Source: Acidobacteriota bacterium (GTDB lineage Bacteria > Acidobacteriota > Blastocatellia > Pyrinomonadales > Pyrinomonadaceae). From it: DNA of 51,921 nucleotides. Positions 15,359-24,220 of this stretch are shown here, piece by piece. Every line of letters begins with the position of its first letter. Position 1 is the first letter of the stretch. Made by a program: the position numbers and the translations under genes. The notes under the pieces are model-generated. The model had not been told where the DNA came from. It saw only the letters and a list, made by a program, of their open reading frames with translations, and did no database searches. Where the stretch lies: positions 1 through 51,921 of the forward strand of contig JAHBSJ010000015.1 in the NCBI GenBank assembly GCA_019639155.1, written 5' to 3'.

Positions 15359-16597
15359 ATGTCGAAAGACGCGACCGCAGAGAATAACGGCGGATGGCGG
15401 CGCTATCTGCGGATGCCGCGGAACGTCGTGGCGCTGAGCGCGGTCGCGTTCCTCAATGATGTTTCCAGCGAGATAATCTATCCGCTCCTTCCGGCCTTCC
15501 TTTTTCTGAGCCTCGGAGCGACACCTTTCGTCATCGGCCTGATCGAAGGCTTTGCCGAATCCGTCTCGAGCCTGCTCAAGCTCGTTTCAGGCTATCTAAG
15601 CGACAAATTCAACAAACGCAAGCTGCCGGTATTTCTCGGATATTCTCTGGCGGCTTTGACGCGGCCGCTTCTTGCGTTTGCGACGAGCTGGCCGCAGGTG
15701 CTTGTGGTCAGAATGGCGGACCGCACGGGAAAAGGTATCCGCGGGGCGCCACGCGATGCTCTTATCGCGGAAAGCGTCCACAAGAATGAGCGTGGTTTTG
15801 CGTTCGGCTTCAACCGTGCCGCGGATCACCTAGGGGCAGTTTTTGGTCCCGTTGCGGCGTTCTTTTTGTTATGGCTTTTTGCGGCCGATCCCGAAAATCC
15901 TGCTATCGGCGAATATCAAAAAGTGTTTTTGGTCGCGGCCCTCCCCGTCGTGATCGGGCTGTTTGTCATAGCAGTTTTCGTGCGGGAAAAGGACGCTGCC
16001 GTTTCGCCGCACGAGGCCTCGGAACCGATAAAATTTTCTCTAAAAGGCTTCGACGGCAACTTCAAACGCTTTCTGTTCGTTATCGCACTTTTCACTCTGT
16101 CGAACTCGACCGACGCGTTCTTGCTGCTGCGGGCGGCGGACGCGGGCGTTTCGCCGGTCGAGATACCGCTGCTGTGGATGACGCTGCATCTCAGCAAGGT
16201 CGCGAGTTCGCTTGTCGGCGGCGACCTGTCAGACCGGCTCGGCCGCAAAAAGGTGATAATCGCGGGTTGGCTGGTTTACGCGGCAGTTTATGCGGGTTTC
16301 GCTTTTGTCGATTCTGCGTGGCAGGTATGGGCGTTGTTCATCATTTACGGCGTTTATTTCGGCCTGACCGAAGGCGTCGAAAAAGCTTTCGTCGCAGACA
16401 TGGTGGGCGAACGGCTACGCGGCACGGCATACGGGCTTTACAACCTCGCCTTCGGGATCACGGTCTTTCCTGCGTCCCTGCTGTTCGGGTTGATCTGGTA
16501 TGAATATGGGGCGCCGTCAGCATTCCTGACAAGCGCCCTCATATCATTCGCGGCCATCGGGCTGATCACTACCGTGAGGCCCGCTCACCGGCATTAA
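15359..16597 (+). CDS. MFS transporter
   Basis: A 412-residue secondary transporter with about 12 membrane segments in two halves. Characteristic parts are the loop LSDKFNKRKLPVF after helix 2 (major-facilitator motif A, usual G-x3-D-R/K-x-G-R/K-R/K), and RTGKGIRGAPRDALIAES in the region between helices 4 and 5; the second half repeats motif A as LSDRLGRKKVII. This subgroup is found beside stress genes in several phyla; substrate cannot be predicted. The start immediately follows the stop of the upstream small gene. Its stop, 16595-16597, abuts the stop of the convergent M48 gene at 16598 with no gap. Confidence 0.88.
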   Translation: MSKDATAENNGGWRRYLRMPRNVVALSAVAFLNDVSSEIIYPLLPAFLFLSLGATPFVIGLIEGFAESVSSLLKLVSGYLSDKFNKRKLPVFLGYSLAALTRPLLAFATSWPQVLVVRMADRTGKGIRGAPRDALIAESVHKNERGFAFGFNRAADHLGAVFGPVAAFFLLWLFAADPENPAIGEYQKVFLVAALPVVIGLFVIAVFVREKDAAVSPHEASEPIKFSLKGFDGNFKRFLFVIALFTLSNSTDAFLLLRAADAGVSPVEIPLLWMTLHLSKVASSLVGGDLSDRLGRKKVIIAGWLVYAAVYAGFAFVDSAWQVWALFIIYGVYFGLTEGVEKAFVADMVGERLRGTAYGLYNLAFGITVFPASLLFGLIWYEYGAPSAFLTSALISFAAIGLITTVRPAHRH

Positions 16598-18031
16598 TTA
16601 ACGAAAGCCAAAACCGCCGTCGTTGAGTCGTATCGAGTTCAGCATATTGCGGAACGTGTTCTGATAACGCGACAGCTGATCTTCCGGTGCAACCGATGCA
16701 ACGTAAAACAACTCACCGTTTCGCAGCATCGTTGTGTGGATATAAACGACCTCGGTGCGGCCCGTTATCGGAGAACGGCCTGCGAGGGTGGTCGTCGCGC
16801 CTTGGCGGCCGGCGACGGTCGTCCGCGAGAACTGGTCACGCTGACGCAGGAAGCTGTTCGCCTGCAAGATGCCGCGGACGTACTCTTCGGTGTCGTTCTC
16901 CAATCGCTGAGTTTGGCCGCGATAAATGCCGAACATCGCACCATGCGTGATGCCCTGGTCGCCGAAAGCACCGTCCGGAGCGAACATCACGCTGTCGCCC
17001 GACGGAAAATCACGCCAGTTCGTCGGCACGTTCACGCGAAGCCAATTCAGGCCGGAGTAAGTGCGAACCCGTGTTGACGGAAACTGTACGTTATTCGAAT
17101 AACGCCCCGACGCAGTGGGGTTTTGACCGCCTTGCCCCTGCCCGGCTTTGTAGTCGCGCTCGATCTCAGCCATTGTTCGTGCGGGCGGCATCGAACGCAG
17201 CCTTTCCTGAATTCTGCCGAATGCACGCGGGTCGTTATTGGGGACGTTTCGAATGGTCAGATACTGCGCTTCGCGGTTTATCTTCTCGAAACGATTGCCG
17301 GGATCGGGATGCGATGACAGCCATTCCGGGCCTCCGCGTCCTTTGCCTTCCTCAGCGATGGTGCGGAAAACATTTGCGAGGTCTCGCGGATCGTATCCCG
17401 CGTTAGCCATTATCTGCGCGCCCAATATGTCGGATTGGGTCTCATATTCGCGGCTGTATTTTGTCATCCACGCCGCGGCGCCGAGCATGCCCAGTTGGGC
17501 ACCGGTCTGTCCGCCAAGGATCGCGCCGCCGATGATCATGCCGAGCATGCCGAGCGTATTCTTGGCGCTCGATTGTTTCGTAGCCTGTGCCGTGGCATGG
17601 CGGAGCGCCACGTGCGAGATCTCGTGCGCCATCACGCCTGCCATCTCGCCTTCGTTGCGAGCTTTCTCGATCATGCCGCGGTTCACGTACATCGGGCCGC
17701 CCGGCAGAGCGAAGGCATTAAGGTCGCTGGCATTTACGATCTGGAAACGGTAGTTGAACGCCGGTTCATTGAATTGCCGCGGGATCGCATTCACCAAACG
17801 GCTGCCGATCCGCTGCACATAGTCGACGGCCTCTCGGTCACTAAGCAGCGGAAACTGCTGTTCGACCTGAACCGCCGCATCGCGGCCGAGCTTGATGTCT
17901 TCCTCGACCTTGTACTTGTTCTTCGGCATGCTGACCTGCGTCTGCTGGCCGAGCACTAGCATCGGCGTAGCCGCTATAACGACCGCCAAAAGGCCGGCTA
18001 TTTGTTTTTTGATCATAAATGTACTTTTCAT
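16598..18031 (-). CDS. Exported M48-family zinc metalloprotease
   Basis: A 477-residue protein with a signal peptide (about residues 1-28, cut near VLGQQ). The zinc motif HEISH is at residues 136-140 in VMAHEISHVALRHA; the third ligand is the Glu in EYETQSDILGAQIMANAGYDP near 196. A membrane-associated loop rich in Gly/Ala precedes it (GMLGMIIGGAILGGQTG). Residues about 310-477 form a second, beta-rich domain after a Gly/Gln/Ser-rich linker and could be a substrate-binding module. It resembles BepA/YfgC, the periplasmic protease-chaperone for outer-membrane assembly, but lacks its TPR tail. Function as a periplasmic quality-control protease is inferred. Confidence 0.87.
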   Translation of the reverse strand: MKSTFMIKKQIAGLLAVVIAATPMLVLGQQTQVSMPKNKYKVEEDIKLGRDAAVQVEQQFPLLSDREAVDYVQRIGSRLVNAIPRQFNEPAFNYRFQIVNASDLNAFALPGGPMYVNRGMIEKARNEGEMAGVMAHEISHVALRHATAQATKQSSAKNTLGMLGMIIGGAILGGQTGAQLGMLGAAAWMTKYSREYETQSDILGAQIMANAGYDPRDLANVFRTIAEEGKGRGGPEWLSSHPDPGNRFEKINREAQYLTIRNVPNNDPRAFGRIQERLRSMPPARTMAEIERDYKAGQGQGGQNPTASGRYSNNVQFPSTRVRTYSGLNWLRVNVPTNWRDFPSGDSVMFAPDGAFGDQGITHGAMFGIYRGQTQRLENDTEEYVRGILQANSFLRQRDQFSRTTVAGRQGATTTLAGRSPITGRTEVVYIHTTMLRNGELFYVASVAPEDQLSRYQNTFRNMLNSIRLNDGGFGFR

Positions 18032-18099
18032 AATGCCCTCCGAATATCAAATGAAATTACTTTAAATGGAAGCCGGTTGGCAAAGATAAGATGAGGCTG

Positions 18100-18147
18100 T
18101 CCCTCAGCCCGGTTCGCCGTAAAATTCGGCGCAGTCCTGCTGAGGGA
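18100..18147 (-). promoter_or_regulatory. Large imperfect hairpin between the small gene and the M48 gene
   Basis: TCCCTCAGC at 18100-18108 pairs with GCTGAGGGA at 18139-18147, and inside is CGCCG at 18115-18119 pairing with CGGCG at 18127-18131. On the minus strand it lies between the small gene stop (18170) and the M48 start (18031). No T run follows, so it is more likely an mRNA structure or processing site than a terminator. Confidence 0.45.
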
Positions 18148-18169
18148 GCGGCAGCGAAGGTATGGGTCT

Positions 18170-18370
18170 TCAGTGATAGGTAGCGTAAACCGGCTGTTCG
18201 ATGTTAAGAGAATCAAGCCGGCGTGGGCAGCGGTCGGCGTCAAAGTTCAGCGCCGTTCTGACCTTTCCGAGCAAAGCGACGACCTCGCTGGCGTCGATCT
18301 TTTGGCTATACATTCTTTCCACCAGAAAGGCAAAAACGAGATCATTGTCCAAATCGTCGATCAGATCCAT
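18170..18370 (-). CDS. Small acidic protein, unknown function
   Basis: A 66-residue frame starting MDLIDDLDNDLVFAF, preceded by GGAGG with 4 bases to the ATG, which is the main reason to believe it. It is acidic in its first third and has no membrane segment or signal peptide. It lies 138 bases upstream of the M48 protease, same strand, and could be cotranscribed with it. A plus-strand frame (18173-18427) overlaps it and has no RBS. No family recognised. Confidence 0.5.
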   Translation of the reverse strand: MDLIDDLDNDLVFAFLVERMYSQKIDASEVVALLGKVRTALNFDADRCPRRLDSLNIEQPVYATYH

Positions 18371-18448
18371 GGGTCCTCCGTTGAGCTTATGAGCCGAAGA
18401 TTAGCACAACTGCCGCGACCCGCCTAGCCGAGAAAAGCCCTTGCGATG

Positions 18449-18465
18449 TTAACAAAATGTTAACA
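18449..18465 (+). promoter_or_regulatory. PhoP-box-like direct repeat upstream of pstS
   Basis: TTAACA at 18449-18454 and TTAACA at 18460-18465, an exact direct repeat with an 11-base period (5-base spacer). This is the spacing and consensus of PhoP/PhoB boxes in low-phosphate promoters (TTAACA-N5-TTAACA as in Bacillus). It lies about 112 bases before the pstS ATG. A CATAAAT at 18487-18493 could serve as -10. So the operon is expected to be induced by phosphate starvation. Confidence 0.7.
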
Positions 18466-18577
18466 ATTCCGTTCGCCGACAACGCGCATAAATTGATTCG
18501 GGTTTACACTCTTAGACGAATCGGCAAAACGTCGGCTTTGTGCCCGAAAAATGCCGTTTTGTTTTTTAGTGGATTCG

Positions 18578-19687
18578 ATGGCCTTGCTTATTAGGAATAT
18601 TGGAGAACGCTTCGCGGTCAGGATCGTCGCGGCCTCGATCGTTGCGGCCCTTGCAGTCACGCTTCCCGGATGCTTCAGCGGCCGGCAAGGACGCGGTGAT
18701 GTGATCAAGATGCAGGGTGCGGGCTCGTCGTTCATCAGCCCGCTGATGCAGAAATGGGTGCATGAATTCGGCTATCTCAATCCGAACGTCAAGATCGATT
18801 TTCAGTCGATCGGTTCCGGAGGCGGCATTAAACAATCGAAGGAACGGACGATAAATTTCGGCGCGACCGACATCGCGATGAAAGATGACGACCTGGCTAC
18901 GGCTGACGGCCAGATGCTGCACATTCCGGTCATCCTTGGTGCGGTGGTGCTTACGTACAATCTGGAGCAGGTCAGTGTTCCTCTGAAGCTTTCGTCCGAT
19001 ACCATCGCGGATATCTTTCTCGGCAAGATAAAACGCTGGGACGATGACCGCATCAAAGCGGACAATCCCGGTGTTGATCTGCCGCCCGTCGATCTGACGG
19101 TCGTGCATCGTTCTGACGGCAGCGGCACGTCCGCCGTTTTTACGAACTACCTTTGCAAGGTCAGCCCCGAATGGAAAGAAAAGGTCGGTGAGGGAACCAG
19201 CCCAAGCTGGCCCGTCGGCCTCGGCGGCAAGGGCAACGAAGGCGTGACGGGACAGATCAAGCAGACGCCGAACACCATCGGTTACGTCGAATACGCTTAC
19301 GCCGTAAAGAACAAGCTGCCTGTCGCCGAGATAAAGAACAAGGCAGGCAACTTCGTTGTGCCGACCTTTGAGGCGGTAACGGCAGCGGCCGCGGAAACTC
19401 TGGAACAGACGCCCGAAGACCTTCGTGTGACAATAACTAACGCTGCCGGAGCGGACGTCTATCCGATATCCAGCTACGTTTATATTCTGGTTTACCGAGA
19501 GCAGAGCGACCCGCGTGTTCGCGACACGCTGGTAGATTTTCTGACGTGGAGCATCAACGAAGGCCAGCGTTTCGCCAAGCCGCTTTACTACGCTCCCTTG
19601 CCCGCAGGAATGGTGCAGCGGGCGACCGCAAAGATCGCATTGCTGAAAGGAGGAGCGGCGGCAACGCCTGAACCCGCAAAACAGTGA
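18578..19687 (+). CDS. pstS: Phosphate ABC transporter, substrate-binding lipoprotein PstS
   Basis: A 369-residue periplasmic phosphate-binding lipoprotein. The signal segment ends with the lipobox VTLPGC, placing the lipidated Cys at residue 32. Ligand-loop motifs of the PstS family are GAGSSFISPLMQKW (near 52-65), GSGGGIKQ (near 84) and HRSDGSGTSAVF (near 182), all of which contact phosphate in the known structures. The start is taken as ATG 18578; an upstream ATG at 18551 adds nine residues and has no RBS. The stop TGA (19685-19687) overlaps the GTG start of pstC. It begins the pst operon and has a PhoP-like box upstream. Confidence 0.94.
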   Translation: MALLIRNIGERFAVRIVAASIVAALAVTLPGCFSGRQGRGDVIKMQGAGSSFISPLMQKWVHEFGYLNPNVKIDFQSIGSGGGIKQSKERTINFGATDIAMKDDDLATADGQMLHIPVILGAVVLTYNLEQVSVPLKLSSDTIADIFLGKIKRWDDDRIKADNPGVDLPPVDLTVVHRSDGSGTSAVFTNYLCKVSPEWKEKVGEGTSPSWPVGLGGKGNEGVTGQIKQTPNTIGYVEYAYAVKNKLPVAEIKNKAGNFVVPTFEAVTAAAAETLEQTPEDLRVTITNAAGADVYPISSYVYILVYREQSDPRVRDTLVDFLTWSINEGQRFAKPLYYAPLPAGMVQRATAKIALLKGGAAATPEPAKQ

Positions 19688-20619
19688 ATACCGCGGCACG
19701 GTCAAAATTCTTATCGGGCGACACGTTTTTCCGGCTCGCCCTGGCATCGTGCGCGTCGCTGATCCTTTTGATCGTGATCGGCATGGTCGTCGTGATGACG
19801 AACAATTCGTGGCTGTCGATCAAGGAATTCGGGATCGGCTTTCTTTACGGCACGACCTGGGATCCGATAAAGGGACAGTTCGGCGCATTGCCTTTCATCT
19901 ACGGCACTATCGTCTCGGCACTGCTGGCGGTCCTCATCGCGACGCCGCTTTCTATCGCGGTGGCGATATTTTTCGTCGAACAGGCACCAAAGAGCATCGC
20001 TCGGCCGATGGCGTTTCTCGTCGAACTGCTTGCCGCTATCCCGTCGGTGGTATACGGACTGTGGGCGATCTTTGTATTGGCTCCATTCCTCCGGGAGTAC
20101 GTCTATCCGCCGCTGCAGACATATCTAGGATGGCTTCCGTTCTTCAGCGGTTCGGCGACCGGCCTCGGTATGCTTACGGGCGGCATTATTTTGGCCATAA
20201 TGATAACGCCGATCATCACGGCGGTCGTCCGCGACGTCCTCGAAGCCGTACCGATGACCCAGCGTGAAGCGGCGCTCGCACTCGGTGCGACGGATTGGGA
20301 GAAAACGCGCATCGTCCTGGCGAACGCGTCGTCCGGGATCGCAGGTGCCGTTATTCTCGGCCTCGGCCGGGCGATCGGCGAAACGATGGCGATCACGATG
20401 GTCATCGGCAATCGACCCCAGATCTCCGCGTCGCTTTTCGAGCCCGGATATACCATAGCCTCGGTCATCGCTAATGAATTTACTGAAGCAACGGGCGAAC
20501 TGTACATCAGTGCGCTGGTTGAGATGTGTCTGATACTTTTCGTCGTTACGTTCGTCGTGAATGCGTTTGCCAAGCTTTTGATACTGAGTGTGGGGAATAA
20601 GAATACGGCCGCAGGTTAG
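19684..20619 (+). CDS. pstC: Phosphate ABC transporter permease PstC
   Basis: A 311-residue inner-membrane permease with six predicted membrane segments. The PstC-typical N-terminal part is WLSIKEFGIGFLYGTTWDPIKGQFGALPFIYGT. The ABC coupling motif EAA appears as VPMTQREAALALGATDWEKTRIVL near residues 193-213, with the following GLGRAIGETMAITMVIGN. It starts with GTG overlapping the pstS stop by 3-4 bases, a usual sign of translational coupling, and ends 3 bases before pstA. Confidence 0.94.
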   Translation: MNTAARSKFLSGDTFFRLALASCASLILLIVIGMVVVMTNNSWLSIKEFGIGFLYGTTWDPIKGQFGALPFIYGTIVSALLAVLIATPLSIAVAIFFVEQAPKSIARPMAFLVELLAAIPSVVYGLWAIFVLAPFLREYVYPPLQTYLGWLPFFSGSATGLGMLTGGIILAIMITPIITAVVRDVLEAVPMTQREAALALGATDWEKTRIVLANASSGIAGAVILGLGRAIGETMAITMVIGNRPQISASLFEPGYTIASVIANEFTEATGELYISALVEMCLILFVVTFVVNAFAKLLILSVGNKNTAAG

Positions 20620-20622
20620 GGT

Positions 20623-21444
20623 ATGGACAGCAGGAGAATAGTGAATTCAATTGCAACGATCACGACCGCGGTGGCCGCGTTCGCGGTGGTCGGCGTTCTG
20701 GTGATCATACTCAGCTACATTTCATACCAGGGCGTCTCATCGCTCAGTTGGCAGTTCCTGGTCGAAACACCGAAGCCCGTGGGCGAAGGCGGCGGCATCG
20801 GCAACGCTATCGTCGGTTCGCTGATAATGCTGGGGCTGGCGTCGCTGCTCGGTGTGCCGATCGGCGTCGCGGTGGGGACGTATCTATCGGAAATGGGCGA
20901 CGGATGGTTCGGCACGACCGTTCGCTTTGTTGCGGATACGCTGATCGGCGTGCCTTCGATCGTGTTCGGCGTATTTATTTATGCTCTGGTCGTTTTGCAG
21001 CAGGGATATTTTTCGACGCTGGCGGGCTCGCTCGCATTGGCTCTCATAATGATCCCGATCATCACGCGGACGACCGAAGAGATGACAAAACTGGTGCCGA
21101 AGACCATGCGCGAAGGTGCACTTGCTCTCGGCGCACCGCAATGGCGCGTCACGCTCGACATCGTTCTGCCCGCCGCATTGTCGGGCATCGCAACGGGCGT
21201 CATGCTGGCGGTCGCACGTGTTCTCGGCGAAACGGCTCCGCTGCTTTTCACCGCATTCGGCAGCCGTTTTTACAATATTTACCTCGACGAGCCGATGGCC
21301 TCGTTGACGGTGCAGATCTACAATTACGCCATTTCGCCCTTTGACGAATGGCACGACAAGGCCTGGGCCGCAACGATGGTATTGGTCGGGATGATACTCC
21401 TGATCAATATTACGATGCGTTATGTAACACGAAAACGTTACTGA
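20623..21444 (+). CDS. pstA: Phosphate ABC transporter permease PstA
   Basis: A 273-residue inner-membrane permease, the partner of PstC. Six membrane segments; the PstA signature WQFLVETPKPVGEGGGIGNAIVGS lies near residues 43-66 and the EAA coupling loop reads VPKTMREGALALGAPQWRVTLDIVLP near 160-185, with RVLGETAPLLFTA after it. It begins 3 bases after pstC and is followed by pstB. Confidence 0.94.
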   Translation: MDSRRIVNSIATITTAVAAFAVVGVLVIILSYISYQGVSSLSWQFLVETPKPVGEGGGIGNAIVGSLIMLGLASLLGVPIGVAVGTYLSEMGDGWFGTTVRFVADTLIGVPSIVFGVFIYALVVLQQGYFSTLAGSLALALIMIPIITRTTEEMTKLVPKTMREGALALGAPQWRVTLDIVLPAALSGIATGVMLAVARVLGETAPLLFTAFGSRFYNIYLDEPMASLTVQIYNYAISPFDEWHDKAWAATMVLVGMILLINITMRYVTRKRY

Positions 21445-21466
21445 ACCGAGGCAATTATGAAAAACG

Positions 21467-22222
21467 ATGAGTAAGATCAGCGTTACAGACCTGAATTTCT
21501 ATTACGGCAAAGCGCAGGCGCTTTACAATATCTCCATCGAGATACCGGAGCGCGAGGTGGTTGCGTTCATCGGCCCTTCGGGCTGCGGCAAATCCACATT
21601 CCTGCGCACGCTCAACCGTATGAACGACACCATTCCGCTGACGCGTGCCGAAGGCAAGGTGCTGATCGACGGCGAGGACATATATCGGCCGAACACCGAC
21701 GTCGTAAAACTGCGTCGCCGTGTAGGAATGGTCTTTCAAAAATCGAATCCTTTCCCGAAATCGATCTTTGAGAACGTCGCATACGGCATTCGCATAAACC
21801 GCATTCATTCGGACAAGGCCGACCTGAATGGACGCGTCGAAAAAGCCCTGCGCGACGCCGCTCTTTGGGAAGAGGTAAAGGACCGCCTTCAAAGTTCCGC
21901 GTTCGGCTTGTCCGGCGGACAGCAGCAGCGGCTTTGCATCGCTCGCGCTCTCGCGGTCCAGCCGGAGGTCGTTCTGATGGACGAACCGGCGTCCGCACTC
22001 GACCCTTCTGCAACGCAGAAGATCGAGGAATTGGTCGTTCAGCTAAAACAGCAGTACACCATCGTCATCGTCACGCACAACATGCAGCAGGCGGCTCGCG
22101 TTTCGGACAGAACGGCTTTCTTTATGCTGGGCAAGCTCATCGAATACAACCCGACGCAGAAGATGTTTACCAATCCCGACGAGCAGCTCACGGAAGACTA
22201 TATTACGGGCAGATTCGGATAA
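21467..22222 (+). CDS. pstB: Phosphate ABC transporter ATP-binding protein PstB
   Basis: A 251-residue cytosolic ATPase. Walker A is GPSGCGKS (near 37-44), the Q-loop is [19 protein letters not shown], the ABC signature [15 protein letters not shown], Walker [14 protein letters not shown] and the H-loop [11 protein letters not shown]. The PstB-specific NRMNDTIP and PFPKSIF strings are present. A tiny frame, ATG at 21457 coding MKNDE, ends inside the start region (ATGAGTAA), so a five-codon leader could regulate or couple pstB translation. Confidence 0.95.
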   Translation: MSKISVTDLNFYYGKAQALYNISIEIPEREVVAFIGPSGCGKSTFLRTLNRMNDTIPLTRAEGKVLIDGEDIYRPNTDVVKLRRRVGMVFQKSNPFPKSIFENVAYGIRINRIHSDKADLNGRVEKALRDAALWEEVKDRLQSSAFGLSGGQQQRLCIARALAVQPEVVLMDEPASALDPSATQKIEELVVQLKQQYTIVIVTHNMQQAARVSDRTAFFMLGKLIEYNPTQKMFTNPDEQLTEDYITGRFG

Positions 22223-22272
22223 TTTGATATCCAAAGCCCGCGGCTTGTGTTACATTATTGTTAATTTTTGCA

Positions 22273-22935
22273 ATGGAAACTCGGATCATAGATCAGCAAT
22301 TAGGCGTTTTAAGGGACAAGATCCTGCTGCTCGGCGGAGCGACGGAGGCCGCGGTCACGCGTGCGATGGATTCGCTGATCAACCGCGACAGCGAACTCGC
22401 GAAACGCGTGCTTGATGAGGACACCATCATCAACCAAATGGAGCTAGATATCGACCGCATGAGCATCGAAATACTCGCTCTGCAGCAGCCTGCGGCGCAT
22501 GATCTGCGGTTCGTTATCTCCGTCGCAAAGATCACGCCCGTTCTCGAACGCATCGCCGACCACGCCAGCAATATCGCCGAATCGGTGCTTGTGCTGAACT
22601 CGCAGCCCGAGGTGCGTCAGTTCGTCGAGTTTCGCCTGATGTCCACCACTGCTTCGGAAATGCTGCAGGCGGCACTCGACGCGTTCACGGCCGAGGATTC
22701 CCAAGTTTCCCGCGAGGTCATCAAACGCGACAAGGAGATCGACGAGAACTACAAGAAGGTCTTTAATCAGCTCATCGAAATGATGATCGACGATCCATCT
22801 ACAACGACCAGCGCCGCACATCTGCTGTTCGTCGCAAAACACCTCGAACGCATCGGCGACTACGTCAAGGATATCTGCGAACTAAACGTCTATCTCCGCG
22901 AGGCCGTCTTTATCAAACACGGTTCCAGAACCTAG
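22273..22935 (+). CDS. phoU: Phosphate signalling protein PhoU
   Basis: A 220-residue protein of two similar three-helix PhoU repeats. Repeat motifs are visible as QQPAAHDLRFVISVAKITPVLERIADHASNIAE (about 71-103) and TTSAAHLLFVAKHLERIGDYVKDICE (about 180-205), each ending in the E/D-R-I-G/A-D metal-binding pattern. PhoU dampens PstSCAB and the PhoR-PhoB/P two-component system when phosphate is ample. The start is ATG at 22273, 50 bases after pstB; no Shine-Dalgarno is visible, which is odd. A frame-extending TTG at 22258 is less likely. phoR and phoP/phoB are not in this window. Confidence 0.93.
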   Translation: METRIIDQQLGVLRDKILLLGGATEAAVTRAMDSLINRDSELAKRVLDEDTIINQMELDIDRMSIEILALQQPAAHDLRFVISVAKITPVLERIADHASNIAESVLVLNSQPEVRQFVEFRLMSTTASEMLQAALDAFTAEDSQVSREVIKRDKEIDENYKKVFNQLIEMMIDDPSTTTSAAHLLFVAKHLERIGDYVKDICELNVYLREAVFIKHGSRT

Positions 22936-22994
22936 GCTTTCCGCGGCGATCGATTTGCTTGCCTTGACGCCTTCAAAGTGCCATCATTTTCGTG

Positions 22995-24107
22995 ATGTCA
23001 GCAGTATTGGAAGCTACACGCGAGCTCGAAGAGTATCTTGTTCTTTCGGATCAGGAAATAGCCGAACGCATCGGATCCGCACGCGAGGCCTTGGGCCCGC
23101 GTGTCGTCATTTTGGGCCACCATTATCAACGTGACGACGTTATTCGACACGCCGATCTGTTCGGAGATTCATACCAGTTGTCGCTGATGGCGTCGCAGAC
23201 AGACGCCGATTACATCGTCTTTTGCGGCGTGCATTTTATGGCAGAATCGGCGAATGTCGTCGGCAAACCGTCGCAGCGTGTGATCTTGCCCGATCTCGGC
23301 GCGGGCTGCTCGATGGCAGATATGGCGAACATTGATCAGGTCGAGGACTCGTGGGAGCAGCTACGCGATATCGGCGTGTTGGACAGCAAGGTCGCGCCGA
23401 TCACCTATATGAATTCGACCGCCGCGATCAAGGCATTCTGCGGCCGCAATGAAGGCGTCGTCTGCACCTCGTCGAATGCCGTGCCTCTATTCGATATTTA
23501 CCTGAAAGAGTACGACAAGATGTTCTTCTTTCCGGACCAGCATCTTGGCCGCAATACAGGTGCGAAATTCGGCATTCCGCTAGACAAGATGGTCGTATGG
23601 AATCCGCACGAGGAGCTGGGCGGCAACACGCCCGAGCAGCTTCACGATGCAAAGCTGATACTCTGGCGCGGACATTGTTCGGTGCACGGGCGTTTCAAGC
23701 CGTGGCACGTGGACAAGATCCGAGAAGAGGTTCCCGGCGTAAAGGTGCTTGTGCATCCTGAATGCACTCGCGAGGTGGTCGAGAAAAGCGACCTAGACGG
23801 TTCGACGAGTTTTATTATCAAAACCGTCGAAAACGCACCGGCCGGCTCGAAGTGGGCGATCGGGACCGAGGTAAATCTGGTAAATCGCCTCGCAAAGCGG
23901 TTTCCCGATCAGGAAATTCACCTGCTCGCCCCCGATCTGTGTATGTGTGCGACGATGTATCGTATCGCACCGCAGAATCTGGCGTGGGCGATGGAAAATC
24001 TGGCCGACGGCGTCGTCGTGAACGAGATAATAGTTGACGACGAGACCAAGCATTACGCCGGCATCGCGCTTGACCGCATGATCAGCATGACCGAGCGGCC
24101 CGGTTGA
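22995..24107 (+). CDS. nadA: Quinolinate synthase NadA (4Fe-4S)
   Basis: A 370-residue enzyme condensing iminoaspartate with dihydroxyacetone phosphate to quinolinate in NAD synthesis. Expected family strings are ILGHHYQRDDVIRHADLFGDSYQLS, PDLGAGCSMAD (Cys105), WRGHCSVHGRF (Cys228) and DLCMCATMYRI (Cys316/318), the three Cys that bind the 4Fe-4S cluster, plus MNSTAAIKAFCG and HPECTREVV. The start is GTG-ATG at 22992/22995; the ATG is chosen. No nadB or nadC is adjacent, so it is not in the usual nadABC cluster here. Confidence 0.94.
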   Translation: MSAVLEATRELEEYLVLSDQEIAERIGSAREALGPRVVILGHHYQRDDVIRHADLFGDSYQLSLMASQTDADYIVFCGVHFMAESANVVGKPSQRVILPDLGAGCSMADMANIDQVEDSWEQLRDIGVLDSKVAPITYMNSTAAIKAFCGRNEGVVCTSSNAVPLFDIYLKEYDKMFFFPDQHLGRNTGAKFGIPLDKMVVWNPHEELGGNTPEQLHDAKLILWRGHCSVHGRFKPWHVDKIREEVPGVKVLVHPECTREVVEKSDLDGSTSFIIKTVENAPAGSKWAIGTEVNLVNRLAKRFPDQEIHLLAPDLCMCATMYRIAPQNLAWAMENLADGVVVNEIIVDDETKHYAGIALDRMISMTERPG

Positions 24108-24220
24108 CCGCCGCAAGTTTTGCTGCTGTTTTACGTTCTCTTAAATGCAGGGCACGATGTCATTTTTTGACGCGCCCTGCCGATATTATTTGCATCGAAG
24201 ACATAAAAAAGGTGGAAATT

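Noticed and set aside
18566..19747. A 393-residue minus-strand frame opposite pstS
   Set aside because: Shadow of pstS, which has lipobox and ligand motifs.
24147..24180. GCAGGGC/GCCCTGC hairpin after nadA as a terminator
   Set aside because: The loop is 20 bases and no T-run follows; only a weak structure.
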